From positions 26,351 to 90,350 of the forward strand of contig NZ_JAFBCV010000016.1 of assembly GCF_016907895.1 (NCBI RefSeq): a stretch of 64,000 nucleotides of DNA, read 5' to 3'. The notes beneath the pieces are model-generated. The model searched no databases and had not been told where the DNA came from. It saw only the letters and a program-made list of their open reading frames with translations. Made by a program: the position numbers and the translations under genes. Positions 7,668-16,385 of the stretch are shown piece by piece; within the stretch, counting starts at the first letter, position 1, and each line of letters opens with the position of its first letter. The DNA comes from Shouchella xiaoxiensis. Lineage in GTDB: Bacteria > Bacillota > Bacilli > Bacillales > Bacillaceae_D.

Positions 7668-8024
7668 GTGTCGGTTGAGATCATGCGAGATCGCATTCAG
7701 TCAACAGAAAACTTTATTGAATCAGCGAATGATAAAATCAATCGTTTACGAGCATGCCGAGCTCGTTTAATTGGTCAAGAAATAACGATGGGGAATGCCA
7801 AACACAAATTTAAAGAACCTGAGCTAACAAAAGAAACGTGGTACGGCAAACATGCAAATGAATTTGATGAGGAACGAGAGGCTGAAGTTGTCAATTCCTA
7901 TAATGATCTTCTAAACGAAGTAGGGGAAACGATCGAAAAAGCAACTAGAGAGATTCAGTCAACGCAAGATGTGATTAGCCATCAGAATCGCCTGCTAAGC
8001 GACTACAAAATTGGACTCGAATGA
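7668..8024 (+). CDS. WXG-like coiled-coil protein, DUF5082 (YwqH-like)
   Basis: A 118-residue all-helical protein with two long coiled coils flanking a turn. The turn reads WYGKHANEFDEEREAE, the W-x-G...F-D..R-E pattern of DUF5082, the family of B. subtilis YwqH, encoded just upstream of LXG toxins and exported with or chaperoning them through the type VII (Yuk/Ess) system. GTG start with AGGAGGGAG just upstream. No LXG toxin or DUF5344 partner gene is visible nearby, so this one is an orphan. The family call rests on pattern recognition only. Confidence 0.6.
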   Translation: MSVEIMRDRIQSTENFIESANDKINRLRACRARLIGQEITMGNAKHKFKEPELTKETWYGKHANEFDEEREAEVVNSYNDLLNEVGETIEKATREIQSTQDVISHQNRLLSDYKIGLE

Positions 8025-8037
8025 GCGATAGAACGAG

Positions 8038-8073
8038 AAAAAGAAGGGTAGAAACGACGCCCCTTCTTTTTTT
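8038..8073. terminator. Bidirectional terminator
   Basis: AAAAAGAAGGG (8038-8048) pairs with CCCTTCTTTTT (8061-8071); A and T tracts on both sides let it serve both the DUF5082-like gene and the convergent acyl-CoA dehydrogenase gene. Confidence 0.85.
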
Positions 8074-8078
8074 GTTCG

Positions 8079-9755
8079 TCATAATACTCGCTCTGCGAAT
8101 TCAAGCGATTTTGGTTGTTTGCCAAAAGAGTTAGCCTTCCACGTATCTTCGATGTAGATCTCTGCAAGGTCGGCATATTTCCCACCGTGTTTCTCAGCCC
8201 ATTCAAGCGCCACGATGCTTTCGTAGACGTGAGCGAGTTTTTGCATGAGTGGTTTGGCTTCTACCTGTTGGATTAGCGCGTCTGCGTTTGCGTATTGATG
8301 CAGCTGGTGCGCGATGATTGTGAGCTGTTCACGCACAATTGTAACGCCTGTTGCGCTTTTCAATGACGCTAATCTAGACTCCATTTCCGCAATAAAGAGC
8401 TCATGAGCTGAGAATTTGTTTATGAGCCTGATCAATTCTTGCCCGAGCACATTCGCCGTGCCTTCCCAAACAGTCAGAACTTGCGCATCGCGTAACAGTC
8501 TTGGCGTGACAAAATCTTCAATATAGCCGTTCCCTCCATGCATCTCAATCGCTTCATGACTAAAGTGAATCGCCATCTCGGCTGATTCTTTTTTCAAAAT
8601 GGCAATGTAAAGACGATGGAGAATGATTTCGTTTTCTGAGGCTTCTCCTGCTGCGACTTTATCATACAGATGAATCAGATCAAATACTGCGGCTACCTCA
8701 ATTTCTAGTTTTGCCTTCAATCCAGCAAGCGTCTGCCGAATCATTGGCAGTTGGAGCAGGCTTTGCCCAAATGCATGGCGGGCTTCTGCATAGTGGCGGG
8801 CTTCCTCATAAGCGCGTCTCATGATACCGATGGAAGCGACGGCGTTGCAAATACGCGACAAATTGAGGGCTTCCATCATGTAGTAAAAACCTCGGGTTTC
8901 ATCGCCGACAACATAGGCGACTGAACCTTCAAACTCGACCTCTCCAGAAGGAACCGAGCGGACGCCGAGCTTATCTTTAAGGCGTCTTATGCGAAGCTTG
9001 TTTCGTTTGCCGTCTTCACCATTCCAAGGCACAGCAAACAGCGTAAGTCCTTTTGTTCCAGCTGGAGCGCCTTCCCGTCGTGCCAGCACCATCGCAACTC
9101 CGCATCTCCCCGCATTTGAGGCGAAATACTTTTCTCCATATAGTCTGTAATGATCACCTTCGTGAACAGCGGCTACCACGTTTGCGCCAACATCTGAACC
9201 GCCTTGTCTCTCCGTTAAAAAGGTTGCCCCCTCAAATAAATCTGTATCACCCGTTGCACACACATGTGGCAAGAACCTTTGCTTCACTTCATCATTCGCA
9301 TAGTTGTCGAGCAAGTAAGCCGTCGCCATCGTTAACGTGACCGGACAATAAAAGCCCGGGTCGGTTTGCGAGACCAGATACCCTAACGCAAAGCTGTATA
9401 GGTAGTTTCCTTTTTGGTTTAGTTTAGGAATGTCCTTATGAACGTAGCCAACCATTCCAGTTTGATACGATTCGGAGACCGTCTTCTCATAGCCTTCATT
9501 CACCCAAACTTCTGATATTTCTTCTCCAAATTGATTGTAGCGCTGTAAGCGAGGCTGGCCATCACGATCCGTGTATTTCGCACGCGCGTCAATGTCGGTA
9601 GCGCATTTTTTTCCGTATAAAGTGAACTGTTCGATTGCATAGTGATAGAAGTCGAGCGGGAGCTTCTCTTTTAAGATCATCAGCAGTGTGTCATCATCAG
9701 TAAAAAAATTCGCCTTGTAGCCGTTTATGCGAAGTGGTTTTTGCAAGACATTCAT
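8079..9755 (-). CDS. Acyl-CoA dehydrogenase, AidB-like
   Basis: A 558-residue FAD acyl-CoA dehydrogenase, long like the AidB subgroup (about 540) rather than the 380-residue standard type. Visible are FLTERQGGSDVGAN (FAD/substrate region), the middle beta domain, RICNAVASIGIMRRAYEEA, EAIEMHGGNGYIEDF and LTVWEGTANVLGQE, typical of the flavin-contacting C-terminal region. It would oxidise an acyl-CoA to the enoyl-CoA. Its start overlaps the stop of the ligase gene by four bases (ATGA), so it is the last gene of the merR-ligase-dehydrogenase operon. Substrate unknown; branched or medium-chain acyl-CoA would fit a LiuR-like regulator. Confidence 0.85.
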   Translation of the reverse strand: MNVLQKPLRINGYKANFFTDDDTLLMILKEKLPLDFYHYAIEQFTLYGKKCATDIDARAKYTDRDGQPRLQRYNQFGEEISEVWVNEGYEKTVSESYQTGMVGYVHKDIPKLNQKGNYLYSFALGYLVSQTDPGFYCPVTLTMATAYLLDNYANDEVKQRFLPHVCATGDTDLFEGATFLTERQGGSDVGANVVAAVHEGDHYRLYGEKYFASNAGRCGVAMVLARREGAPAGTKGLTLFAVPWNGEDGKRNKLRIRRLKDKLGVRSVPSGEVEFEGSVAYVVGDETRGFYYMMEALNLSRICNAVASIGIMRRAYEEARHYAEARHAFGQSLLQLPMIRQTLAGLKAKLEIEVAAVFDLIHLYDKVAAGEASENEIILHRLYIAILKKESAEMAIHFSHEAIEMHGGNGYIEDFVTPRLLRDAQVLTVWEGTANVLGQELIRLINKFSAHELFIAEMESRLASLKSATGVTIVREQLTIIAHQLHQYANADALIQQVEAKPLMQKLAHVYESIVALEWAEKHGGKYADLAEIYIEDTWKANSFGKQPKSLEFAERVL

Positions 9756-11257
9756 GCTTCTTTCACTCCTTCTTTTAAAGCGCGTTTTAAAATTTTGCCC
9801 GAGGCGTTACGAGGGAGCTGCTTCACTTGTTCAAAGATGCGCGGAATTTTATAAGCGGCGAGGTGGAGCTGGAGAAACTGTTTAATTGCTTCCACATCAA
9901 TGGTTTCGGGAGCGGCAAAGTAGGCCGTGACTGTTTCACCCCATTCAGGGTGGGGTGTTCCGATAACTGCCGCTTCTTGAATGCTGTCATAGCTCACAAG
10001 CACGTCTTCAATTTCTTTTGGATAAATGTTGACGCCGCCGGAAATAATGACGTCGCGTTTCCGATCCACAACATAGATGTAACCGTCCTGATCACGTCTT
10101 GCTAAATCACCGGTTTTAAGCCACTCACCAATAAAAGCCGCTTTTGTTGCTTGCTCATTTCTGTAATAGCCGACCATATTGCCTTCTCCAGCTAAGACAA
10201 TCTCACCAATTTCCCCTATTGGCACATCGTCACCATCGTTTGTGACAATTCGTAGTTCTGTATGAAGCGGGGCGCGCTTGCCGATACTGCCGGTTTTTTC
10301 GCCATGTTCTTCGGGTAATAGAATTGATCCACTCGGACCAGCTTCGGTTAAGCCATAAACGCATGTAAGCCGCTTCGTATTTAACTTCTGCTCAATAAAG
10401 TCAATTTGATCTTTCGCAAGGGGAGCACCACCGTACACCCACCAGTTCATTGAAGACAGGTCATATTCTGAAAGGGAAGGATGGTTTGCGGTCATTAAAT
10501 AAGCGACCGGGGCACCAAAGAAGTGCGTCGTCTTTTGTTTAGAAACCGCTTCCAAAAGTTGGTCAGGTGAAAAGGTTGGCGTGATGACGATAGTCGATCC
10601 GGTGATGATACCCGCCATTAAAAACAAATGAAGCGGAGCAGAGTGGGTAAGAGGCATCATAATGAGCAGCTTGCTTTCTGGTTTCACTTCCAGCTCGACC
10701 GCAATCATTTGCGCAACGGTTAAGATGTTGCGATAGCTGAATAACACACCTTTCGGGTCTCCGGTTGTGCCAGATGTATAAAGGATGGTGCTCAGGTCAT
10801 CTTCGGTTAAGGGGATGTGAATGTCTGCATGACTTGCTTCCGCAATGAGCGTCTCAAAGTGTTTCCAGTCAGAGGATGGAGAACCTGTTTTAATTTTAAG
10901 AGGAACGTTTGAAACACTAGCAACTACTGGGAATAGAGCATCGTCAACGATGATACAGCTAGGTTCAGCATGATTGATGACGTGCTGTACTTCTTCAAGC
11001 GTAAACTTGGCATTGATCGGCACAACAATTGCCCCAATCCGTTGAACAGCAAAATAACTACTTATAAAAGCTGGTGTGTTCGGGATAAACAAACAAACAC
11101 GGTCGCCTTGTTTAATGCTGAGATTGAGAAGGGCATTCGCTAAGCCATTCACTTCTGTCTCAAGCTGCGCATACGTGTATGCACGAAGGGGGCTGTGAAT
11201 TGCCATGGTATTCGGGTATTTACGAGCGTTACGGCTAACGAATTGAGCACTATTCAT
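9752..11257 (-). CDS. Fatty acyl-CoA ligase (AMP-forming)
   Basis: A 501-residue ANL-family ligase. The P-loop-like motif YTSGTTGDPKG is at about 160-170, then YGLTEAGPSG, the adenylate motif TGDLARRDQDGYIY, the hinge RKRDVIISGGVNIYPKE and the C-terminal lysine in NASGKILKRAL. It activates a carboxylic acid to its CoA ester for the dehydrogenase next in the operon. Two ATGs lie close together; the second (11257) is chosen because AAGGAG is then seven bases away, while the first (11263) leaves one base. It overlaps the regulator gene by eight bases. Confidence 0.87.
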   Translation of the reverse strand: MNSAQFVSRNARKYPNTMAIHSPLRAYTYAQLETEVNGLANALLNLSIKQGDRVCLFIPNTPAFISSYFAVQRIGAIVVPINAKFTLEEVQHVINHAEPSCIIVDDALFPVVASVSNVPLKIKTGSPSSDWKHFETLIAEASHADIHIPLTEDDLSTILYTSGTTGDPKGVLFSYRNILTVAQMIAVELEVKPESKLLIMMPLTHSAPLHLFLMAGIITGSTIVITPTFSPDQLLEAVSKQKTTHFFGAPVAYLMTANHPSLSEYDLSSMNWWVYGGAPLAKDQIDFIEQKLNTKRLTCVYGLTEAGPSGSILLPEEHGEKTGSIGKRAPLHTELRIVTNDGDDVPIGEIGEIVLAGEGNMVGYYRNEQATKAAFIGEWLKTGDLARRDQDGYIYVVDRKRDVIISGGVNIYPKEIEDVLVSYDSIQEAAVIGTPHPEWGETVTAYFAAPETIDVEAIKQFLQLHLAAYKIPRIFEQVKQLPRNASGKILKRALKEGVKEA

Positions 11258-11642
11258 CGTCATTCTCCTTTTGAGTCAAGTTTTCTAGTTTTTGCGCAAA
11301 CGAATCTCTAAGATGGAGAAGCTCTTGTTTCATTTCCGTTAGTTCTGCGATTTTTTCGTCAATTTGTTTCAGTCGTTGGTCGCCGTAGCGTATTGTTCGT
11401 TCCAACTGAGCGGCGCCAGAGCGATCTCGATCAAACAACAACACCATTTCTTTAATTTCTTCGAGTGAGAAGCCATAGCGTTTTCCGCGAAAAATCAGCT
11501 TCAACTTGGCGTATTCTTTTTTTGAGTAAAGCCGCTGATTTCCTTCTGTGCGCTGAGAGGTAATTAATCCAAGTTCTTCATAGTACCGAATCGTCCGCGT
11601 TGTTACATCAAAGTCAGCCGCAATTTTGCTGATGGTGTTCAA
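11250..11642 (-). CDS. MerR family regulator, LiuR-like
   Basis: A 130-residue MerR protein: winged helix (about 1-70, with DVTTRTIRYYEELGLI and KRYGFSLEEIKE) and a C-terminal dimerisation coiled coil. There are no metal-binding cysteines, so it senses something other than metal; MerR proteins at the head of acyl-CoA operons (LiuR type) respond to acyl-CoA metabolism. The start is TTG at 11642, preceded by AGGAGGTGA. It heads the operon with the ligase and dehydrogenase and probably controls itself through the dyad at 11677-11692. Confidence 0.82.
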   Translation of the reverse strand: MNTISKIAADFDVTTRTIRYYEELGLITSQRTEGNQRLYSKKEYAKLKLIFRGKRYGFSLEEIKEMVLLFDRDRSGAAQLERTIRYGDQRLKQIDEKIAELTEMKQELLHLRDSFAQKLENLTQKENDDE

Positions 11643-11667
11643 TCGATGTCACCTCCTGAATGATTTA

Positions 11668-11698
11668 AGTATATCGTTGACGTTAACGTTAAGTTCAA
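11668..11698 (-). promoter_or_regulatory. MerR-type promoter with dyad operator
   Basis: On the minus strand TTGAAC (11698-11693) and TATACT (11673-11668) are 19 bases apart, the lengthened spacer typical of MerR-controlled promoters. The spacer contains the near-perfect dyad TTAACGTTAACGTCAA (11692-11677), symmetric at all but one base pair, as expected for the MerR protein encoded immediately downstream. Confidence 0.75.
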
Positions 11699-11799
11699 GG
11701 GGAGAAATGTAAACTTTTCATAGGAAATACGATTTTTGAAAAGGGTAGAACGGTTTCTTTCTCATTTACTTGGGTAATCAATAAATAGAGGTGTTTCGG

Positions 11800-12069
11800 A
11801 TGAGAAGAATAAAGGTAATTATTATTATATCGAGCATTGTTTTTCTGATTGCAACGATCATTAACCTCTTTTTCTCCTTAAGAGAGGGCGAGTCTAACCA
11901 AGTCTATTCTATTGTATCTGATTTCTTTCTAGCTGCCCTGTTTATAGGAACAATCGTTTTTGCATGTATTCGCAACCATAAAAATGATAATCGAATGATG
12001 TTAGCAATTATGTGTTTATTGCCTATCTATTTTATCATCAGCGGAATAGTCGGTATAATGAGATTGTAA
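11800..12069 (+). CDS. Small three-segment membrane protein
   Basis: An 89-residue protein with three hydrophobic segments (about 4-25, 37-58 and 67-87) and short charged loops (NHKNDNR). GAGGTG lies just upstream of ATG 11800; the longer frame from GTG 11791 has no such site. It is divergent from the MerR operon and precedes the HD-domain gene by 26 bases, so they may be co-transcribed. No family recognised. Confidence 0.55.
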   Translation: MRRIKVIIIISSIVFLIATIINLFFSLREGESNQVYSIVSDFFLAALFIGTIVFACIRNHKNDNRMMLAIMCLLPIYFIISGIVGIMRL

Positions 12070-12095
12070 GCATCCTTATGGTTGGTAGGTGGGAT

Positions 12096-12737
12096 ATGTA
12101 CTTAAAGGACCGATATGAGGCGGAACGATTACTAGAGTGGGCAAGCAAAGAAAATCCGGGCAGATGGGTCGATCATTCGAGGTTTGTGGCTAAAGCAGCG
12201 GAACGAATGGCTCAAGCTTTGGTGGAGAACGGCTATGAGATTGATCCAGAAATCGCATACATAGCAGGTATATTGCATGATATTGGCCGATACAAAGGCT
12301 TCTCTCCATCTGTTATTCATTCCTATGATGGCTATCTCTTATTAAAAAAGCTGGGATACGTCGGCAATGCCACTATTTGCGTGACGCATTCCTTTCCAAT
12401 TGGGACAGAGTTAATTGAGGCGGTTAATGGCTGGGATCAGGTACCGGAATGGATGCAACGTGAATTGATTAACATCTTGAAACAAATAGACTGGACGATG
12501 TATGACAAAGTGCTTACGCTCAGTGATGCAATTGCGGATACGAATGGATTTACGATTATCGAAAGACGGCTTGTATCCGTTGCCATCCGCAATGGTACCT
12601 CCGTTCATGTGCCTACACATTGGCGCGGCTTCTTTCAGATTAAACAAGAGATTGAAGCGATCATTGGCTGTTCTGTTTATCAGTTGTTTCCTGGAATTGA
12701 GTCATCGATTTATGAGCAGATTTCGCTGGAGAATTGA
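12096..12737 (+). CDS. HD domain phosphohydrolase
   Basis: A 213-residue protein with the HD metal-binding signature: histidine in WVDHSRF (about 27), HDIG at about 61-64, and LSDAIADTNG further on. Such proteins are metal-dependent phosphohydrolases acting on nucleotides or related phosphates; the substrate is not predictable. The start at 12096 is chosen because GGTAGGTGGG lies just before it; the frame is open further upstream, overlapping the membrane protein gene. The nearest relatives I can place are unassigned bacterial HD proteins of the YqeK/predicted hydrolase type. Confidence 0.75.
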   Translation: MYLKDRYEAERLLEWASKENPGRWVDHSRFVAKAAERMAQALVENGYEIDPEIAYIAGILHDIGRYKGFSPSVIHSYDGYLLLKKLGYVGNATICVTHSFPIGTELIEAVNGWDQVPEWMQRELINILKQIDWTMYDKVLTLSDAIADTNGFTIIERRLVSVAIRNGTSVHVPTHWRGFFQIKQEIEAIIGCSVYQLFPGIESSIYEQISLEN

Positions 12738-12744
12738 ATGAAGA

Positions 12745-12770
12745 AGACCGCTCCCCGAGGAGCGGTCTTT
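12745..12770. terminator. Bidirectional terminator
   Basis: AGACCGCTCC and GGAGCGGTCT form a perfect 10-base stem with a CCGA loop between the convergent HD and kduD genes. T tracts are short. Confidence 0.75.
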
Positions 12771-12775
12771 GTTGC

Positions 12776-13531
12776 TTAGCGGCCGAGCCAACCTCCATCG
12801 ACGGCCAGTGTAAAGCCGTGCACGTAATCGGAGGCGGGTGAGGCAAGGAAAACAACCGCCCCTTGAATATCTTGTGGACGCCCCCAGCGGTCAGCGGGAA
12901 TGCGTTCTAAGATTTGTTTGCTGCGGGCTTGGTCTTCAATTAAGGCTGTATTCATATCGGTTTCCATATAGCCAGGAGCGATACAGTTAACATTAACACC
13001 GTTTTTTGCCCATTCATTCGCCAATGATTTTGTAAACTGCATGACGGCTCCTTTACTTGCCGCATAGGCAGGTACGGTTAGACCACCTTGAAATGAGAGG
13101 AGGGAGGCGAGGTTAATGATTTTGCCACTCCCTCGTTTAATCATTCGTTTGCCCACTTCTTGACAGAGAAAAAAGACGGCGTTGGCATTAATGTTCATCA
13201 CAATGTCCCACTCTTTTCTCGGAAATTCAGTTGATGGATAGCGTGCTTGGACTCCAGCATTGTTAACAAAAATATCAATGGGTCCGACGTCAGATTCAAT
13301 TTGGTCAATCAGCTCTGGATAAAGATGATCATCTTCTAGCTGAAAGGCGATGCTTGTTCCAGTCACACCGTAAGCACGCAATTCTGATTGAAAATGCGGC
13401 TGTTTTTCGCGAGAGAGGATGACGACATTGGCGCCTGCTTGTGCGAGACCCAGAGCGATGTCTTTACCAAGGCCTCTGCTTCCACCTGTGACAACGGCTG
13501 TTTTTCCGCTTAAATCGAATAATGGATTCAT
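12776..13531 (-). CDS. kduD: 2-dehydro-3-deoxy-D-gluconate 5-dehydrogenase (KduD)
   Basis: A 251-residue short-chain dehydrogenase: NAD-binding TGGSRGLG at about 15-22, NNAG, catalytic YAASK and the PGYMETDM loop. The N-terminus (FDLSGKTAVVTGGSRGLG) and C-terminal VDGGWLGR are those of KduD, which reduces or oxidises between 2,5-diketo-3-deoxygluconate and KDG. It is the last gene of the kduI-TRAP operon and overlaps the preceding gene by one base (TGATG). Together with KduI it converts unsaturated uronate products to KDG. Confidence 0.88.
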   Translation of the reverse strand: MNPLFDLSGKTAVVTGGSRGLGKDIALGLAQAGANVVILSREKQPHFQSELRAYGVTGTSIAFQLEDDHLYPELIDQIESDVGPIDIFVNNAGVQARYPSTEFPRKEWDIVMNINANAVFFLCQEVGKRMIKRGSGKIINLASLLSFQGGLTVPAYAASKGAVMQFTKSLANEWAKNGVNVNCIAPGYMETDMNTALIEDQARSKQILERIPADRWGRPQDIQGAVVFLASPASDYVHGFTLAVDGGWLGR

Positions 13532-14544
13532 CAGACAGTCTCCTCTGTGAAGTCAAAAACGACTTTGACAGCATCAGATGGTGTTGTTAGTAGCTTGAAG
13601 CCATCAGCTGCTTGCTCAGGTTTTAACGTATGAGTGATTATTGCATCATAGTCACTTTGTTTAGTCATTAAGAGATTGATTGCGATCTTGAAGTCTTTGG
13701 GAGTATAGACGCGAACAAACCGCATTGTCAGTTCCTTAAACATGCCTTTCAACAAATTCACCTCTGCTGGCTGTTTGTATCCAGCGATGATAACGATTGT
13801 GCCGCGATTTTTTACATTATCAAATACGCTTTCAAGTACAGCGGGATGACCGGCACAATCAAAAACGACGTCGTAGCCTGCTCCATTTGTTTTTTGTTTG
13901 ATAAAAGAGGAAACAGATTCGATTGCTGGGTTAATAGCTATAAAGCCTAGTTCCTTTGCTTTTTCAATTCGGTTCATGTTTGTTTCTACGATAACAATAT
14001 CGGTTGCACCCGATGCTTGGAGCGTAAGTGCCAAACATAAGCCGATCGTTCCAGCACCGAAGATGATCACGCTGTCACCGGGCTTGTATCCAGCCTGTCG
14101 AATCGCATGAACCGTCACCGCTACAGGCTCTGTTAACGCACCGAGACGGAGGGACATGGTTTCAGGTAAGGGCACCACATTCTCAGCGGGAACATCTACA
14201 TATGTTGCCATCCCACCATCGCAATCAATTCCGATCAGTTCGAGCGTTTCACAGACGTGAGGGTAGCCGGATAGGCATGATGAGCAGCTACCACAGGAGA
14301 GTAAGGGATTGACAGTTACGGTTGTTCCATTTTTTAAGGTAGGATGATTCGCTTCAATAGTTCCTGAAAATTCATGCCCCATCGTTAATCCCGGTTTAGC
14401 CCGGGGATGTGTGCCGGCAAAGATATTTAAGTCTGTTCCACAAATGCCAGCATAGGCCACGCGGAGACGGACATTGTTTCCCTGTATCAATTCTTTTTCT
14501 TTAAGAGAGACAACCTGTGCGTGTTCGTAAACGATTGATTTCAT
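13531..14544 (-). CDS. Zinc-dependent alcohol/polyol dehydrogenase (MDR family)
   Basis: A 337-residue medium-chain dehydrogenase. Catalytic zinc ligands are visible (Cys near 35 in GICGTD, GHE at 56-58), as are four structural zinc cysteines (CGSCSSCLSGYPHVC, 84-98) and the NAD-binding GAGTIG near 163-168. Relatives oxidise sorbitol, threonine or aldonates; in this operon it most likely acts on a hexuronate or aldonate intermediate such as an alternative entry to KDG, but that is inference. ATG 14544 is preferred to GTG 14553 because TAGGAGTG then has normal spacing. Confidence 0.82.
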   Translation of the reverse strand: MKSIVYEHAQVVSLKEKELIQGNNVRLRVAYAGICGTDLNIFAGTHPRAKPGLTMGHEFSGTIEANHPTLKNGTTVTVNPLLSCGSCSSCLSGYPHVCETLELIGIDCDGGMATYVDVPAENVVPLPETMSLRLGALTEPVAVTVHAIRQAGYKPGDSVIIFGAGTIGLCLALTLQASGATDIVIVETNMNRIEKAKELGFIAINPAIESVSSFIKQKTNGAGYDVVFDCAGHPAVLESVFDNVKNRGTIVIIAGYKQPAEVNLLKGMFKELTMRFVRVYTPKDFKIAINLLMTKQSDYDAIITHTLKPEQAADGFKLLTTPSDAVKVVFDFTEETV

Positions 14545-14577
14545 TTTTTCCACTCCTATTCAATCTCATTTAATCCG

Positions 14578-15885
14578 TTAATTAAATAAACCAAGCAATT
14601 CTGGTACGATCAGCGTAATTTGCGGTACGAAGGTGACGAGCAGTAAAACAAGAACAGTGACGATAAAGAACGGCATGAGCGGTTTTATGACTTGTTCAAG
14701 CTTTAAGCCGGCAACACGTGAACCTATAAATAATACAGGTCCCATTGGTGGTGTAATCGTACCGATACTTAAATTGAAGACAATCATGATTCCGAAGTGA
14801 ATGGGATCAATGCCATAGCTTTGAGCAATTGGCCAAAAAATTGGTGTGAAGATGAGGATAGCTGGTGTCGGATCGAGAAACGTTCCAATCAGTAAAAGCA
14901 CAAGATTCATAATAAGTAAAATGATAATGATATTGTCGGTGAAGCCAAATAATGAACTGGCAAGTAATGCAGGTATGTTTGTAAACGCCATTACCCACGA
15001 CATAACCATGGAAACGCCGATCAAGAAAAGGACGATGACGGTCGTGCGTGTTGCTGTCAATAAGATGTCCGGCATATGCTTAAACTGAATGGTTCGCATG
15101 GAAAGCGAGAGTAGAAGGGAGTAAATGACGGCGATTGCCGAACCTTCTGTTGCTGTGAAAACGCCTCCAACAATCCCACCAATAACAATGACGATTAACA
15201 GCAAACTGGGTATAGCCTTCGCTAGAATAATTCCTGCTTGCTTGAGCGTAACACGTTCGGAGCGGGGCATCTGCTTCCGTCGTGCCATAAAAAAGATAAC
15301 GGCCATACAAGCTAGTCCCCATAAAATGCCCGGCAAATAACCGGCAATAAAGAGAGCGGCAATCGATGTTCCTCCACTAGCAAGGGAATAGACAATTAAT
15401 GTGTTACTTGGTGGAATAATCATTCCAGCTGGTGCTGAGCCAATGTTAACGGCTGCGCTAAACTCGCGTTTGTACCCCTCTTTTTCTTGAAGTGGTCCCA
15501 TCGTTTGACCGACCGCTGCGGCAGAGGCAACGGCAGAGCCGCTAATGGAACCAAACAGCATATTGGCGACAACATTGGTATGGGCAAGTGATCCGGGCAT
15601 GCGGCCACTAATGACTTTTGCCAAATTAATTAATCGTAGGGCCATACCACCATTATTCATAATGACGCCAGCAAGGACAAAGAACGGAATCGCAAGCAAC
15701 GTAAAGGAATTCATACCGGTAAACATTCGCTGTGCAGATAAAATAAGCCCTTCGTTAAAGCCGATAATTGAAATAAGCGCAATGACGGAACCAAATCCAA
15801 CACTAATGCTAATTGGAACGCCGATCACGAGCAATACAGCAATAACAATAAACAAAATCAGGGCAGCCTGTAGTGCAAGTTCCAT
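14578..15885 (-). CDS. TRAP transporter large permease (DctM)
   Basis: A 435-residue, mostly hydrophobic protein with about 12 membrane segments and DctM signatures: NNGGMALRLINLA, SGSAVASAAAVGQ, PPSNTLIVYS and TPPMGPVLF. It is the main translocation subunit of a Na+- or H+-driven TRAP transporter with the DctQ and DctP proteins encoded upstream in the same operon. Substrate is probably an acidic sugar (uronate or unsaturated disaccharide), judged from kduI/kduD in the same operon. ATG 15885 is chosen over GTG 15894 for its spacing from GGGGGG. Confidence 0.88.
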   Translation of the reverse strand: MELALQAALILFIVIAVLLVIGVPISISVGFGSVIALISIIGFNEGLILSAQRMFTGMNSFTLLAIPFFVLAGVIMNNGGMALRLINLAKVISGRMPGSLAHTNVVANMLFGSISGSAVASAAAVGQTMGPLQEKEGYKREFSAAVNIGSAPAGMIIPPSNTLIVYSLASGGTSIAALFIAGYLPGILWGLACMAVIFFMARRKQMPRSERVTLKQAGIILAKAIPSLLLIVIVIGGIVGGVFTATEGSAIAVIYSLLLSLSMRTIQFKHMPDILLTATRTTVIVLFLIGVSMVMSWVMAFTNIPALLASSLFGFTDNIIIILLIMNLVLLLIGTFLDPTPAILIFTPIFWPIAQSYGIDPIHFGIMIVFNLSIGTITPPMGPVLFIGSRVAGLKLEQVIKPLMPFFIVTVLVLLLVTFVPQITLIVPELLGLFN

Positions 15886-15900
15886 TTCATACACCCCCCA

Positions 15901-16374
15901 TTACGTGCGTTTTTCTTTCGATAATGTGTACATGTTTGCGAGACTGTAAAGGACAATAAATAAACCGCTTAAAGGAACTGCGCTATAAAGAAAACCAATT
16001 GAAACGCCAAGAGATGCTGATGTTTGTGACCAAGTCATGAGCACAAGCTGGATACCGCCAATAAGCATAACAATGAGCGCGAAGAGTAATGTGACAAGCT
16101 CGCTGAATAGATTTAAGCGATACTGTGTGGCCTTAGAGAACTTTTCTTTTAAAAACTCAATCGCCATATGGCCTTTTTCGCCAAAAACGAAGGCGCTTCC
16201 AAATAAAGCGAGCCAAACAAAGCAGTATTTGGCGAGTTCTTCTGAAAACGAGCTCGGTGCGTTAAAAAAATAACGGGAAGCGACTTGCCAAGTTACAAGT
16301 AAAACAAGGAAAGCAAATAAGATTATGCAGAACGTGCTAAGTAATTTGTTTAATAACGTACGAATGGTTGTCAT
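15901..16374 (-). CDS. TRAP transporter small permease (DctQ)
   Basis: A 157-residue protein with four membrane segments and DctQ features (WQVASRYFFNAPSSFSEELAKYCFVW). It partners the DctM subunit. GAGGTG followed by six bases decides for ATG 16374 instead of the GTG upstream. The gene begins 11 bases after the DctP stop. Confidence 0.87.
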   Translation of the reverse strand: MTTIRTLLNKLLSTFCIILFAFLVLLVTWQVASRYFFNAPSSFSEELAKYCFVWLALFGSAFVFGEKGHMAIEFLKEKFSKATQYRLNLFSELVTLLFALIVMLIGGIQLVLMTWSQTSASLGVSIGFLYSAVPLSGLFIVLYSLANMYTLSKEKRT

Positions 16375-16385
16375 AACTATCACCT

